Source: Pedobacter montanisoli
GTDB taxonomy: Bacteria; Bacteroidota; Bacteroidia; Sphingobacteriales; Sphingobacteriaceae
Direction of reading: 5' to 3'
Assembly (NCBI RefSeq): GCF_022809115.1
Contig: NZ_JALGBH010000001.1
Coordinates: 682,001-746,000, forward strand
Length of the DNA: 64,000 bases
Shown: piece after piece, positions 54,602 through 63,815 of the stretch
How positions within the stretch are numbered: the stretch's first letter is position 1
Layout: each line of letters opens with the position of its first letter
Position numbers and translations under genes: made by a program
Notes under the pieces: generated by a model
What the model was told of the DNA's origin: nothing
The model's input: only the letters and a program-made list of their open reading frames with translations
Database searches by the model: none

Positions 54602-55513
54602 ATGCAAAATCTTGCCCCTATAGCGTTATTTGTTTACAATCGTCCGCAGCACACAGAACGTACCCTTAAGTTTCTGCAACAGAATGCGCTTGCATCAGAT
54701 AGTCGTTTATTTATTTTTTCAGACGGGGCAAAAACCAATGATGATCAGGAAAAAGTTAGCGAGGTAAGGTCTATCATTAATAATATAGAGGGTTTCAAAT
54801 CTATTAAGGTTATTGAGCGCAAGACCAATACAGGTTTAGCCAATTCCATTATTGAGGGGGTTTCTCAGCTTATAAAAGATTATGGTAAAGTGATTGTATT
54901 TGAAGACGATCTGATCTCTTCTCCTCATACTTTAACCTATTTCAACAATGCTTTAGATCGGTATCATAATGAAGAAAAAGTCATGCATATTGGGGCCTAC
55001 ATGTATAACCTTAAAGAAAATGACCTGCCCGAAACTTTTTTCTACCGAGCGGCGAGCAGTTGGGGCTGGGCTACCTGGGAAAGGGCATGGCGTCATTTTG
55101 AACCCAACATAGATGTATTGGTCAAACAGTTCGACAAAGAAAAAATAAAAGCCTTCTCCATAGATCATTCCATGAATTTCTGGAAACAGGTTAAGGAATT
55201 TAAACGAGGCAAAAATAACTCCTGGGCTATCAGATGGTACGCCTCTATTTTCTTGAAAGGAGGCCTGACCTTAAACCCGGCACATTCATTAATCAACAAT
55301 ATTGGCCACGACGGTTCAGGGGTTCATTCAGGTATTAACGATATTTATAATGTGATCATTAATCCAAAACCCATTAGCTACTTCCCTGAAGTTATTGAAG
55401 AAAATAAACAGGCCTATGGTGCTATTAAACACTTTTTAACATATAGAAAAGGTAGTTTTGTACAAAGAGTTATACGGTTTGTTAAAGAAAAGTTTGCAGC
55501 ACTTCCTTTTTAA
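54602..55513 (+). CDS. Glycosyltransferase, GT-A fold (GNT-I/GT2-like)
   Basis: 303 residues. The start APIALFVYNRPQHTERTLKFLQ is the nucleotide-sugar entry strand; VFEDDLISSPHTL near residue 100 holds the DxD-type metal motif; SSWGWATWERAWRHFE is characteristic of this family, as found in many capsule and O-antigen clusters. Donor and acceptor unknown. Four bases after the methyltransferase gene. Confidence 0.88.
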   Translation: MQNLAPIALFVYNRPQHTERTLKFLQQNALASDSRLFIFSDGAKTNDDQEKVSEVRSIINNIEGFKSIKVIERKTNTGLANSIIEGVSQLIKDYGKVIVFEDDLISSPHTLTYFNNALDRYHNEEKVMHIGAYMYNLKENDLPETFFYRAASSWGWATWERAWRHFEPNIDVLVKQFDKEKIKAFSIDHSMNFWKQVKEFKRGKNNSWAIRWYASIFLKGGLTLNPAHSLINNIGHDGSGVHSGINDIYNVIINPKPISYFPEVIEENKQAYGAIKHFLTYRKGSFVQRVIRFVKEKFAALPF

Positions 55514-55523
55514 TCGCTCTGCT

Positions 55524-56084
55524 TTATTTCTGCTTTAAAAAATTATCTACTTCGGTAAAATAATCTTCATCATAGCATTTCATAAATCTTCCGTCTGGTT
55601 TTAAGATTAAAAATGCCCCACAATTTTCCTGAATGGTAAAAACATTGCTTTGAAAAAAGCCCGAATCTTGTATAAAATCCTTTCTATCCTTCAACAAGTC
55701 TAAATGAAAAGCATCTTTAGCATAAATAAAGAAGTCAACCGCGTTTTTTTCAGCCGTTATTCGATTTGAAATATTAACTGTATTGTTCAACATAGAGGAA
55801 TAGGTCTCATTGTTATATTTATAAGTAATGCAGTTCGGCCCTCGTTGAAAATAATTAATCAATATGGCCTTATCAGCATCAATATTCCTGTTTAGCTCTT
55901 TTGCTATTTTTTCTCTGATATCTTTATTTTCTATATCGTCCAGTTTTCCTGTAAAAGTCTTTCTACTGCTAATGTACCTTGAGTTTACAGCATTATTAAT
56001 CTCATTTGCTTCTGTATTTTGTGCCTTTATTTTAGTTGCACAAGAGGTTAAAAGAACCAATATTATTAGGTAGGTTTGTTTCAT
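55524..56084 (-). CDS. Hypothetical lipoprotein within the glycan locus
   Basis: 186 residues, lipobox VLLTSC (residues 10-15). The body has NISNRITAEKNAVDFFIYAKD and an IQENCGAFLILKPDGRFMKCYDEDYF C-terminal part with paired cysteines. Transcribed against the glycosyltransferases, so it interrupts the locus. The gene starts 7 bases after the downstream methyltransferase's stop on the same strand. No known family. Confidence 0.75.
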   Translation of the reverse strand: MKQTYLIILVLLTSCATKIKAQNTEANEINNAVNSRYISSRKTFTGKLDDIENKDIREKIAKELNRNIDADKAILINYFQRGPNCITYKYNNETYSSMLNNTVNISNRITAEKNAVDFFIYAKDAFHLDLLKDRKDFIQDSGFFQSNVFTIQENCGAFLILKPDGRFMKCYDEDYFTEVDNFLKQK

Positions 56085-56090
56085 ATTAAT

Positions 56091-56840
56091 TTAGACCTTT
56101 TTTGCATAAACCATAATGTATGGCGAGAGTTGTTTGGTTTCAAAAGAAAATACTCGGGTAAACACCTTTCCTAAAACCCATACGGCTTTTTTAAACGCTT
56201 TTACCCCGATAGACTTCTCTTTTTCATTTTCTAACCACACACTAAATTTACCGAAATATTCGGATTGCAAAACTTTTAGGCCTAAATCTTTGCAAATGGC
56301 CTCCAATAATTTTGGATCCATGCAATTGATGTTATGCTTATCGTAATTCTCTTTATCAAATTTTAACTGAAACCATCCGTTTATGCCACGAAAATTAGGA
56401 AGGGTAATAAACAGACTTCCTCCGGGTTTTAGAAAGGCTACATGGCGCTCTATAATGTCCTTGGTATCTGTAAAATGCTCAATCAGCCCACAGCTTAATA
56501 CCAGATCATATTGTTTTTGTGGAGTGTAAGCAAACAAATCTGCTTCTATGATTTTTACATCATCCGACTGCAATCTGTTTGCAGCCAAGAGCGCAGAAGT
56601 AATGGGTGGGTGTATAAAATAATCGAGCAGGGTTACATCCAGATTATGATATTTTTTGAGATAAGCCGCATAATATCCAGGAAAACCACCCAATTCAATA
56701 GCGGTTTTTACGTCATCCTGTTTAATGATATTTGTTAGTTGTTTATAGAATAAATAGTTTTCAGGAATTTCTACTGCCAGCCCTGTTTTACGCTGCCAAT
56801 AGTTTAACCAAAAATCTCTGTCGGTGAGTACATTGCTCAT
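56091..56840 (-). CDS. Class I SAM-dependent methyltransferase
   Basis: 249 residues. Motifs: AIELGGFPGYYAAYLKKYHNLDVTLLDYFI (SAM loop, variant GGFPG), VLSCGLIEHFTD, HVAFLKPGGSLFITLPNFRG. It resembles Methyltransf_11/23 enzymes of surface-glycan loci. Runs opposite to the flanking glycosyltransferases and is followed by the lipoprotein gene in a two-gene unit. Confidence 0.88.
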   Translation of the reverse strand: MSNVLTDRDFWLNYWQRKTGLAVEIPENYLFYKQLTNIIKQDDVKTAIELGGFPGYYAAYLKKYHNLDVTLLDYFIHPPITSALLAANRLQSDDVKIIEADLFAYTPQKQYDLVLSCGLIEHFTDTKDIIERHVAFLKPGGSLFITLPNFRGINGWFQLKFDKENYDKHNINCMDPKLLEAICKDLGLKVLQSEYFGKFSVWLENEKEKSIGVKAFKKAVWVLGKVFTRVFSFETKQLSPYIMVYAKKV

Positions 56841-56922
56841 AAACTTATATAACCAAATTTTTTTTGCATATGTTTTGAGTAATTTTTTGCGTTAAGGTTT
56901 AGTAAGCCTTCTTAATAAATAT

Positions 56923-56930
56923 TATTTTTG
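56923..56930 (+). promoter_or_regulatory. -7 element at the start of the GT4 gene
   Basis: TATTTTTG, exact TAnnTTTG. It overlaps the first in-frame TTG (56928), so translation probably begins at the next TTG (56937), six bases beyond the element. Confidence 0.45.
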
Positions 56931-56936
56931 ATTGAT

Positions 56937-58211
56937 TTGAAAATTGTTCACCTAAATACTTATGATGGAAACGGGGGGGCAGGTAGAGCCTGTCTTCGTT
57001 TAAGCGATTCATTAAACGCTGCCAATTGCACCTCAGATGTGTTGGTTTTCTATAAGTTTGGACACAATCCTAAGATTTTTAATTTAAGCCAACACTTCTT
57101 TGCTAAAATAAGAGCTGTTTTTAACATTCTTGGCGAACGTTATTTATCTCGGTTCTTCACTAAACAATCGGCTCGAACACCATTTTCTTTGCAATGGTTT
57201 GGCAGGTCGGTATTAAAACATCCATTGGTAAAAGAGGCCGATGTCATCCACATCCACTGGATCAATCATGGTTTTTTATCTCCAAAATTTTTAGCTCAGC
57301 TTGATGAGCTAGATAAACCTATTGTGTGGACTTTTCATGATAGCAATGCCTTTACCGGCGGATGTCATGTGCGTTATAGCTGTGAAAATTACCATAAACA
57401 ATGCGGACATTGCCCTTTATTAAAGTTTGCAGGAGAAAAAGATCTTTCTCATCGTAACTGGTTAAGAAAACAAAAGGCTTATACAAATCTTAATTTTCAT
57501 ATCATTGCACCCAGTAATTGGATGGCCGCATCGGTTAAGCACAGCAGCTTACTGGGCTTGAGAAATATTTCTGTTATACCCAACACCATTGAAATAGCTG
57601 TTTTTAAACCTTATGTTAAGACAGAAGCCAAAAAAATCTTAAAAATAAGCCCGCAAAAGTTTGTTATTTTAAGTGGTTTCATGCCATCTAAAAATGATAA
57701 GCACAAAGGAACTCCTTATCTTGTTGAGGCGTTAAAAGAACTTGCATCGAGACCTGAAATTGATAATGAGCAGATTGAACTGGTAATTTTTGGGAATAAA
57801 GACCAGCAAGATGTCCCTCAATTTCCTTTTAAAACCACTTTTTTAGGCACAATCAATAAAGATGATCATTTGGCAAAATGTTATGCCGCTGCTGATGTAT
57901 TTGTAACCCCTTCTCTTGAAGACAACCTTCCTAATACAGTGATGGAAAGTTTAGCTTGTGCAACTCCCGTAGTTGCTTTTGAAACAGGCGGTATTCCAGA
58001 TATGGTAAAACATCTGCAGAATGGTTACCTGGCCAAATACCAGTCTGTTACTGATCTGGCAGATGGTATTGAATGGTTGTATCTAACAGAAGATAAAGAA
58101 GAGATACAAAAAGAAGCCCGCAAAACCATTTTAAAGGAGTTTGCACCTGAAGTTATTGCTCATCAACACTTAACATTGTACCAACATTTAATTGCCGAAC
58201 AACCTCAATAA
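56937..58211 (+). CDS. Glycosyltransferase family 4
   Basis: About 424 residues. I take TTG at 56937 as start, giving MKIVHLNTYDGNGGAGRACLRL, the usual N-terminus; an in-frame TTG at 56928 lies in the -7 element, and no ATG is available near. GT-B fold: acceptor half with HIHWINHGFL and WTFHDSNAFTGGCH, Cys-rich CHVRYSCENYHKQCGHCPLL, and donor half with LSGFMPSKNDKHKGTPYLVEAL and EDNLPNTVMESLACATPVVAFETGGIPDMV (the EX7E-type site). This resembles WcaC-like colanic-acid transferases. Confidence 0.92.
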   Translation: MKIVHLNTYDGNGGAGRACLRLSDSLNAANCTSDVLVFYKFGHNPKIFNLSQHFFAKIRAVFNILGERYLSRFFTKQSARTPFSLQWFGRSVLKHPLVKEADVIHIHWINHGFLSPKFLAQLDELDKPIVWTFHDSNAFTGGCHVRYSCENYHKQCGHCPLLKFAGEKDLSHRNWLRKQKAYTNLNFHIIAPSNWMAASVKHSSLLGLRNISVIPNTIEIAVFKPYVKTEAKKILKISPQKFVILSGFMPSKNDKHKGTPYLVEALKELASRPEIDNEQIELVIFGNKDQQDVPQFPFKTTFLGTINKDDHLAKCYAAADVFVTPSLEDNLPNTVMESLACATPVVAFETGGIPDMVKHLQNGYLAKYQSVTDLADGIEWLYLTEDKEEIQKEARKTILKEFAPEVIAHQHLTLYQHLIAEQPQ

Positions 58212-58213
58212 AT

Positions 58214-58963
58214 ATGAAACCGAAACTGAGTGTAATTACCATCGTTTACAATAATGTTAAAGACATTGAACGCACCATGTTATCGGTATTGAACCAAACT
58301 TATCCTAACATTGAATACATTGTTATAGACGGGGCATCTAATGATGGTACGCCCGAAAAGATAGCACAATATAAAGATAAGCTGGCTTGCTTTATCTCCG
58401 AACCCGATAAAGGTATTTATGATGCCATGAATAAGGGGCTGGCTTTAGCTAAGGGCGATTATGTATTATTTATGAACTCTGGCGATGAGATCTATGACAG
58501 CCATACGGTTGAGAATGTTTTTAATTCGGCACCTTCAGGAGACATTTATTATGGTGAAACAGAAATGTATGATGAGGACTGGCATAGCTTAGGTCAGCGC
58601 AGACATGAGGCTCCTGAACAGTTTAACTGGCAGAGCTTTAAATATGGGATGAACATCAGCCATCAGGCTATTTATGTAAAACGAAGCCTTGCAGAACCTT
58701 ACGATTTGAAATACAAATACAGTTCTGACATAGATTGGATTATCAAAGCGGCAAAAAAATCTTCGAATATTGTAAATACCCATCAGTACGTAGCAAAATA
58801 CTTGGTAGGTGGAATGAGCAAAAAAAAACATTGGGAAAGCTTAAAAGAACGTTTTAAAATCTTTACGCATTATTATGGCTTTTTCCCAAATGTTTTTAAC
58901 CACTTTGTAATTGCAGTAAATTTAGCTGGGTATTATTTCAGGCACGGCAGGACTAATGATTAA
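58214..58963 (+). CDS. Glycosyltransferase family 2
   Basis: 249 residues. Typical GT2: LSVITIVYNNVKDIERTMLSVLNQTYPNIEYIVIDGASNDGT, then GIYDAMNKGLALAKGDYVLFMNSGDEIY with the DxD-like metal site. Resembles WcaE/WcaA-type transferases. Two bases after the GT4 gene, so co-transcribed. Its end overlaps ywbE tail-to-tail by four bases. Confidence 0.94.
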   Translation: MKPKLSVITIVYNNVKDIERTMLSVLNQTYPNIEYIVIDGASNDGTPEKIAQYKDKLACFISEPDKGIYDAMNKGLALAKGDYVLFMNSGDEIYDSHTVENVFNSAPSGDIYYGETEMYDEDWHSLGQRRHEAPEQFNWQSFKYGMNISHQAIYVKRSLAEPYDLKYKYSSDIDWIIKAAKKSSNIVNTHQYVAKYLVGGMSKKKHWESLKERFKIFTHYYGFFPNVFNHFVIAVNLAGYYFRHGRTND

Positions 58964-59160
58964 TCTTCCTGTACAATTTCTGCCACACGCCCAATCTGCC
59001 CATCTTCTAGCCTAACTTTTATTCCTCTTGAATGAAAAGATGCAGAGGTTAAGATATTCTTCACCACACCATAAGTAATATTTCCGTTCCGCTGATCTTT
59101 CTTTAAGATAATACCTACTTCCAATCCTGGATAAATGTCTTTTCTATTTTGCCCGTCCAT
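58960..59160 (-). CDS. ywbE: YwbE family protein
   Basis: 66 residues. Matches the YwbE family (RKDIYPGLEVGIILKKDQRNGNITYGVVKNILTSA, KVRLEDGQIGRV). A small beta-barrel of unknown function, widely conserved. It follows uvrB by 6 bases and likely shares its transcript. Confidence 0.9.
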   Translation of the reverse strand: MDGQNRKDIYPGLEVGIILKKDQRNGNITYGVVKNILTSASFHSRGIKVRLEDGQIGRVAEIVQED

Positions 59161-59166
59161 ATATTT

Positions 59167-61215
59167 CTATTTCTCTGTTTTTCCAAAGCGTTCTTCAAAT
59201 ACTTTTTCTAAAGCAAACATCTCATCACGCAAGCGTGCTGCCAGTAAAAAGTCGGTATCTTTCGCCGCTTTCTGCATATCTTTTCTAGATTGATCAATCG
59301 CTTTTTTAAGCTCTGTTTTACTCATGTATTGTACAATAGGGTCTGCAGCAATGCTTACTTCATCTACTTCAACATAAGCTCTTGCTTTGGCCTTCATACG
59401 TTCAGATACTTCCAATACAGATGTTTGCTCTAAAATTTCTTCTTTAGATTTACCCACTGTTTTTGGTGTGATACCATGTTCAGTATTATAAGCAATTTGC
59501 TTTTCTCTTCTCCGATTGGTTTCTGTAATTGTTCGCTCCATTGAATCGGTCATATCATCTGCGTACATGATTACCCTTCCTCTATCGTTACGAGCAGCCC
59601 TACCAATGGTTTGTATCAATGCCCTATCTGATCGCAAAAACCCTTCTTTATCCGCATCTAATATAGCTACTAAACTTACTTCCGGTAAATCTAATCCTTC
59701 TCTTAACAAGTTAATCCCCACCAAAACGTCAAATTCTCCCAATCGTAATCCTCTTAAAATTTCAACCCTTTCTAAGGTCTTGATTTCAGAGTGTATATAT
59801 CGGCACCTGATATTTAAGCGATCCATATATTTGGTCAGTTCTTCTGCCATTCGCTTGGTAAGCGTGGTAACCAGAACCCTGTCTCCGTTCTTAACGGTTT
59901 TATCTATTTCGTCCAACAAATCATCAACCTGATTAACTGCGGGCCTTACTTCTATTAAAGGATCCAATAATCCGGTTGGCCTGATCACTTGTTCTACTAC
60001 TACACCATCCGATTTCTGTAATTCATAATCGGCAGGTGTTGCGCTTACATAAATGGTCTGTGGAGCCATCCGTTCAAATTCCTCAAAATTCAATGGTCGG
60101 TTATCTAAGGCCGAAGGTAAACGAAATCCGTACTCAACAAGAGCAAGTTTTCTTGATCTATCTCCACCATACATGGCTCTTATTTGCGGAACGGTAACAT
60201 GGCTTTCATCAATCACCATTAAATAATCATCCGGAAAATAATCTAATAAACAGAAGGGACGCATTCCCGGAGGCCTACCATCAAAAAATCTGGAATAATT
60301 TTCTATTCCTGAGCAATAGCCCAGTTCTTTCATCATTTCTATATCAAAGTTAACCCGCTCTTCCAATCTCTTGGCTTCAAGCAAAAGCCCATCTTTGGTG
60401 AGCTGGTTCTTTCTTACCTCAAGTTCTTCCTGAATAGCCCATATAGACTGATTAAATCTGTCTTTTGGCGTAACAAACAGATTTGCCGGATAAATTGACA
60501 TATCCTGCATTTTTTCTAATGTTTTTCCCGTAACAGGATCTATTACTGTAAGTTCTTCTATTTCGTCACCAAAGAAAGATATGCGATACGCATTATCAAG
60601 ATAAGCCGGATAAATATCTACCGTATCTCCTTTTACCCTGAAAGTTCCCCGTTTAAAATCATTAATGGTCCTTGCGTATAAGATCTCTACCAGATGATGT
60701 AAAAATGAGTTTCTCGTAATTTTTGTACCCACTCCAAACCTGAAAACCGAGCGGGAAAAATCTTCAGGGTTTCCCATACCGTAAATGCATGAAATGGATG
60801 AAACAACAATTACATCTCTCCTGCCAGACATTAGTGCCGAAGTTGTTCGCAGCCGTAATTTTTCTATTTCTTCGTTTATGCTCAGGTCTTTCTCTATATA
60901 AGTATTGGTAGTAGGCATGTAAGCCTCTGGCTGATAGTAATCGTAATAAGACACAAAGTAATTAACCGCATTTTCAGGGAAAAACTGCTTAAACTCACCA
61001 TATAATTGTGCCGCGAGTGTTTTGTTGTGACTTAATATCAGGGTTGGTTTTTGAGTCTGCTCAATAACATTAGCCACGGTAAATGTTTTTCCGGAACCTG
61101 TTACACCCAATAAGGTCTGATAATGTTCTTCTGATTGTACGCCTTCTACCAGTTGAGCTATAGCCTGAGGCTGATCTCCGGTAGGTTTATAATCTGATAT
61201 GAGTTTGAATTTCAT
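59167..61215 (-). CDS. uvrB: Excinuclease ABC subunit B
   Basis: 682 residues. UvrB is the damage-verification helicase of nucleotide excision repair. Walker A GVTGSGKT (residues 37-44), beta-hairpin YYQPEAYMPTTNTYIEKD, DEAD-like box VIDESHVTVPQ, helicase motif VI QTIGRAARN, and C-terminal UVR domain (KKAIDQSRKDMQKAAKDTDFLLAARLRDEM). Full length. Upstream, 52 bases from the ATG, is an 18-bp palindrome. The ATL protein in this window is expected to feed lesions into this pathway. Confidence 0.98.
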   Translation of the reverse strand: MKFKLISDYKPTGDQPQAIAQLVEGVQSEEHYQTLLGVTGSGKTFTVANVIEQTQKPTLILSHNKTLAAQLYGEFKQFFPENAVNYFVSYYDYYQPEAYMPTTNTYIEKDLSINEEIEKLRLRTTSALMSGRRDVIVVSSISCIYGMGNPEDFSRSVFRFGVGTKITRNSFLHHLVEILYARTINDFKRGTFRVKGDTVDIYPAYLDNAYRISFFGDEIEELTVIDPVTGKTLEKMQDMSIYPANLFVTPKDRFNQSIWAIQEELEVRKNQLTKDGLLLEAKRLEERVNFDIEMMKELGYCSGIENYSRFFDGRPPGMRPFCLLDYFPDDYLMVIDESHVTVPQIRAMYGGDRSRKLALVEYGFRLPSALDNRPLNFEEFERMAPQTIYVSATPADYELQKSDGVVVEQVIRPTGLLDPLIEVRPAVNQVDDLLDEIDKTVKNGDRVLVTTLTKRMAEELTKYMDRLNIRCRYIHSEIKTLERVEILRGLRLGEFDVLVGINLLREGLDLPEVSLVAILDADKEGFLRSDRALIQTIGRAARNDRGRVIMYADDMTDSMERTITETNRRREKQIAYNTEHGITPKTVGKSKEEILEQTSVLEVSERMKAKARAYVEVDEVSIAADPIVQYMSKTELKKAIDQSRKDMQKAAKDTDFLLAARLRDEMFALEKVFEERFGKTEK

Positions 61216-61266
61216 GCAATGTAAAAATAAAGCCTTGTTTATTTAATCACAAAAATTACCCGTTTT

Positions 61267-61284
61267 GTTTTAACCGGTTAAAAC
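61267..61284. promoter_or_regulatory. 18-bp perfect palindrome upstream of uvrB
   Basis: GTTTTAACCGGTTAAAAC is fully self-complementary and lies 52 bases before the uvrB ATG, also in the gap facing the deacetylase gene. A perfect dyad of this size suggests a dimeric regulator site, possibly for DNA damage control. No -7 element is seen beside it. Confidence 0.4.
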
Positions 61285-61394
61285 TAAGATGACCTGCAAA
61301 TGAGTTATTTCAACGAAATTCTTCAAATTATATCTCCATTTTCTTAAGTCTTATTGGTATTTTTATGTAATTTGAACCGTTTGTTCTGTTTAAT

Positions 61395-62711
61395 ATGTCT
61401 CTACTCATCTTTTGCAAACAGCTTACTCCACGGGTAAAATATATCTTTAATTTTATGTTTAAAGATATTCTGTTGTATGAAGGAGATCTTTCTTTTAGCA
61501 CCAATGAAGGTGAGTTTTCACAATATGATGGGTCAAAATTCAGCTACGCGGATCAGCCTCTTAAACAGGAATTGCATTTTGGATCTTGTAAACTTTTATT
61601 TGAAACCAAAATTCAACCTCAGCATATTGATCAGATCATTTTTGGAGATACCCTGGTTCCTTTTCCAGTAAAATTTGGATTTTTGCCTTTTGACATTTTT
61701 GCTGCTTCTTTTTACTTTGTTTCACGTTATGAAGAATACCTGCCTTTTGAACCGGATAAACACCAGCGTTTTAAGGCAGAAAACAGTTTACAATTCAATT
61801 TGGGTTTACTAGATTTTCCAATAGTGGATATGTGGGCACTCATGCTCAAAAATATACTCCTTAAATATCTTCCCGGTTTAAAATTCGGTTCAAGGGCTTT
61901 TACGTTTGTTCCTACTTTTGATATAGACAGAGCTTATCATTTTCAAAACAGCGGCCTTTTAAAGAATACAGCCCGTGTAATTAAGGCCTTATTAGAAAGA
62001 GATCAAGAGCGTTTAAAGAACGTGCTCTTAACCGGCATGAAAAAAAGAAAAGATCCTTTTGATACGTATGAAATGCTTCGACAAATTCATAATAAGCATA
62101 ATTTAAACCCAATCTTTTTCTTTCTTTATGCACATAAAGGCGATAAAAAGTATGATATCAACATTAAACCCGGTAAAGAAAACTTTAACGCCCTGATTAA
62201 AGAAACGGCACAATATGCAGATATAGGCATACATCCTTCATATGCTTCAAACCAGCATAAACAGATGCTAACCGAAGAAATAAAAAATCTCTCACTGTTA
62301 GTAGAGAAACCTATTCATAAATCCCGACAACATTTTTTAAGATTACATTTACCAAAAACTTACCTGCAATTAAAAGAAGCCCATATTTTACATGATTACA
62401 GCATGGGATATGCTTCGCAGGCCGGATTCAGGGCGGGTACCTGTACTTCATTTTTCTGGTATGATCTTCAGCTTGAAAAGCAATCTGTATTAAAAGTTCA
62501 CCCTTTTGCGGTAATGGATTCTACATTGAAAGTTTATTTAAAACTAAATCCCAAGAAAGCAAAAGAAGTTATTTCTAAAATTATGGGACACGTTAAACTG
62601 GTAAATGGTACTTTTTGTTGTTTATGGCATAACGAATCACTCTCAGAAACAGAAACCTGGAAAGGGTGGTCTGAGGTTTACAGATTTATGGTTGAAATGG
62701 CCGTTAAATAA
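61395..62711 (+). CDS. Polysaccharide deacetylase-fold protein with N-terminal DUF7033-like domain
   Basis: 438 residues, no signal peptide. The N-terminal ~130 residues match the conserved leader domain of these proteins (PVKFGFLPFDIFAASFYFVSRYEEY). The C-terminal part is a NodB-like barrel: TFDIDRAYHF supplies the metal-binding Asp pair, GIHPSYAS a His, RQHFLRLHLPKTY another His, and HDYSMGYASQAGFRAGTC the catalytic-region residues. Likely acts on cell-surface or intracellular glycans; the glycan locus is 2.4 kb away but not linked by an operon. The first ATG is used here; a later Met (MFKDILLY) is also possible. Confidence 0.85.
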   Translation: MSLLIFCKQLTPRVKYIFNFMFKDILLYEGDLSFSTNEGEFSQYDGSKFSYADQPLKQELHFGSCKLLFETKIQPQHIDQIIFGDTLVPFPVKFGFLPFDIFAASFYFVSRYEEYLPFEPDKHQRFKAENSLQFNLGLLDFPIVDMWALMLKNILLKYLPGLKFGSRAFTFVPTFDIDRAYHFQNSGLLKNTARVIKALLERDQERLKNVLLTGMKKRKDPFDTYEMLRQIHNKHNLNPIFFFLYAHKGDKKYDINIKPGKENFNALIKETAQYADIGIHPSYASNQHKQMLTEEIKNLSLLVEKPIHKSRQHFLRLHLPKTYLQLKEAHILHDYSMGYASQAGFRAGTCTSFFWYDLQLEKQSVLKVHPFAVMDSTLKVYLKLNPKKAKEVISKIMGHVKLVNGTFCCLWHNESLSETETWKGWSEVYRFMVEMAVK

Positions 62712-62735
62712 TTATATTTATACAATTTTAGCATA

Positions 62736-63380
62736 ATGATAGTTGATATTAGTAAAACTTCCTGCATTGCCAATACCTATATTGCTGAGTTAAGAGACGA
62801 GATTATTCAAAAAGATTCTATGCGTTTTAGAAAAAACCTTGAACGCATTGGCGCTTATTTTGGACATGAAATTAGCAAACACTTGGCTTATAAAAATATT
62901 GAAACTACTACTCCTTTAGGTATTGCTAATAGTAAAGTTTTAGTACAACAACCTGTTATTGCCACCATATTAAGAGCCGGCTTGCCTATGCACCAAGGCT
63001 TACTAAGTGTTTTTGATAAAGCCGAATCAGCTTTTATTACTGCTTACAGAAAGGTGGTAAAAGGCGGAGATTTCATTATACAAATGGAACATATTTCAGC
63101 TCCTGAGCTGGAAGGAAAAACCGTTATACTGGCTGATCCTATGTTAGCAACAGGTTTAAGTATGGTACTTTGTGCCAAAGAACTGATCAATGAATATAAG
63201 ATAGAGAAATTACACATTGTATCTGCAATTGCAAGTACAGAGGGTGTTAAACATGTAAGGGCAAATTTGCCTAAAGCACACCTCTGGTTAGGCGCAATTG
63301 ATGATGAAATGACTACAAAGGCTTATATTGTACCGGGTTTAGGTGATGCTGGAGATCTGGCTTTCGGAGCAAAAAAATAA
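62736..63380 (+). CDS. upp: Uracil phosphoribosyltransferase
   Basis: 214 residues. Upp makes UMP from uracil and PRPP. Motifs: ATILRAGLPMHQGLLSVFDKAESAF, ISAPELEGKTVILADPMLATGLSM (PRPP loop), and IDDEMTTKAYIVPGLGDAGDLAFG (uracil site). Full length; a salvage enzyme transcribed 24 bases after the deacetylase-fold gene. Confidence 0.96.
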   Translation: MIVDISKTSCIANTYIAELRDEIIQKDSMRFRKNLERIGAYFGHEISKHLAYKNIETTTPLGIANSKVLVQQPVIATILRAGLPMHQGLLSVFDKAESAFITAYRKVVKGGDFIIQMEHISAPELEGKTVILADPMLATGLSMVLCAKELINEYKIEKLHIVSAIASTEGVKHVRANLPKAHLWLGAIDDEMTTKAYIVPGLGDAGDLAFGAKK

Positions 63381-63384
63381 AATG

Positions 63385-63771
63385 CTAATTGAGCTTATAA
63401 GGAACAACCAGTTCAAACTCAGGAATATCTACAATAAAATTTTTCTCATCAGAAACACGTTGCATGACGTAATAACCACGCATACTTCCTATTTCTGTTT
63501 TTAAGTTACATCCCGAAACATATACATAGCTTTCTCCGGGTTCTATTATGGGTTGCTCTCCCACTACTCCCTGCCCTTCTACTTCTCTTAAAGTTCCATT
63601 AGAATCAAAAATAAGCCATTTTCGGCTTAAAAGCTGTACGGCATAATCTGTAAGGTTTTCTATAGAAATACGATAAGCAAACATAAAGTGTGCATTTGCC
63701 CAATCAGATTGATGATCCTGATAAATCGTTTCTATAGAGATTTTTACGCCTTGTGTTGTTGCCGTAACCAT
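63385..63771 (-). CDS. apaG: ApaG domain protein
   Basis: 128 residues. Matches ApaG: VKISIETIYQDHQSDWANAHFMFAYRISIENL, LLSRKWLIFDSNG, EVEGQGVVGEQPIIEPGESYVYVSGC, GYYVMQRV. A fibronectin-III-like single domain; linked to cobalt/magnesium resistance in enteric bacteria, with nucleotide binding proposed. It lies next to dusB and converges with upp. Confidence 0.94.
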   Translation of the reverse strand: MVTATTQGVKISIETIYQDHQSDWANAHFMFAYRISIENLTDYAVQLLSRKWLIFDSNGTLREVEGQGVVGEQPIIEPGESYVYVSGCNLKTEIGSMRGYYVMQRVSDEKNFIVDIPEFELVVPYKLN

Positions 63772-63815
63772 AGCTTATTTTTAATTTTTTGTGCTCAATA
63801 ATCAGGCCATTTAAC

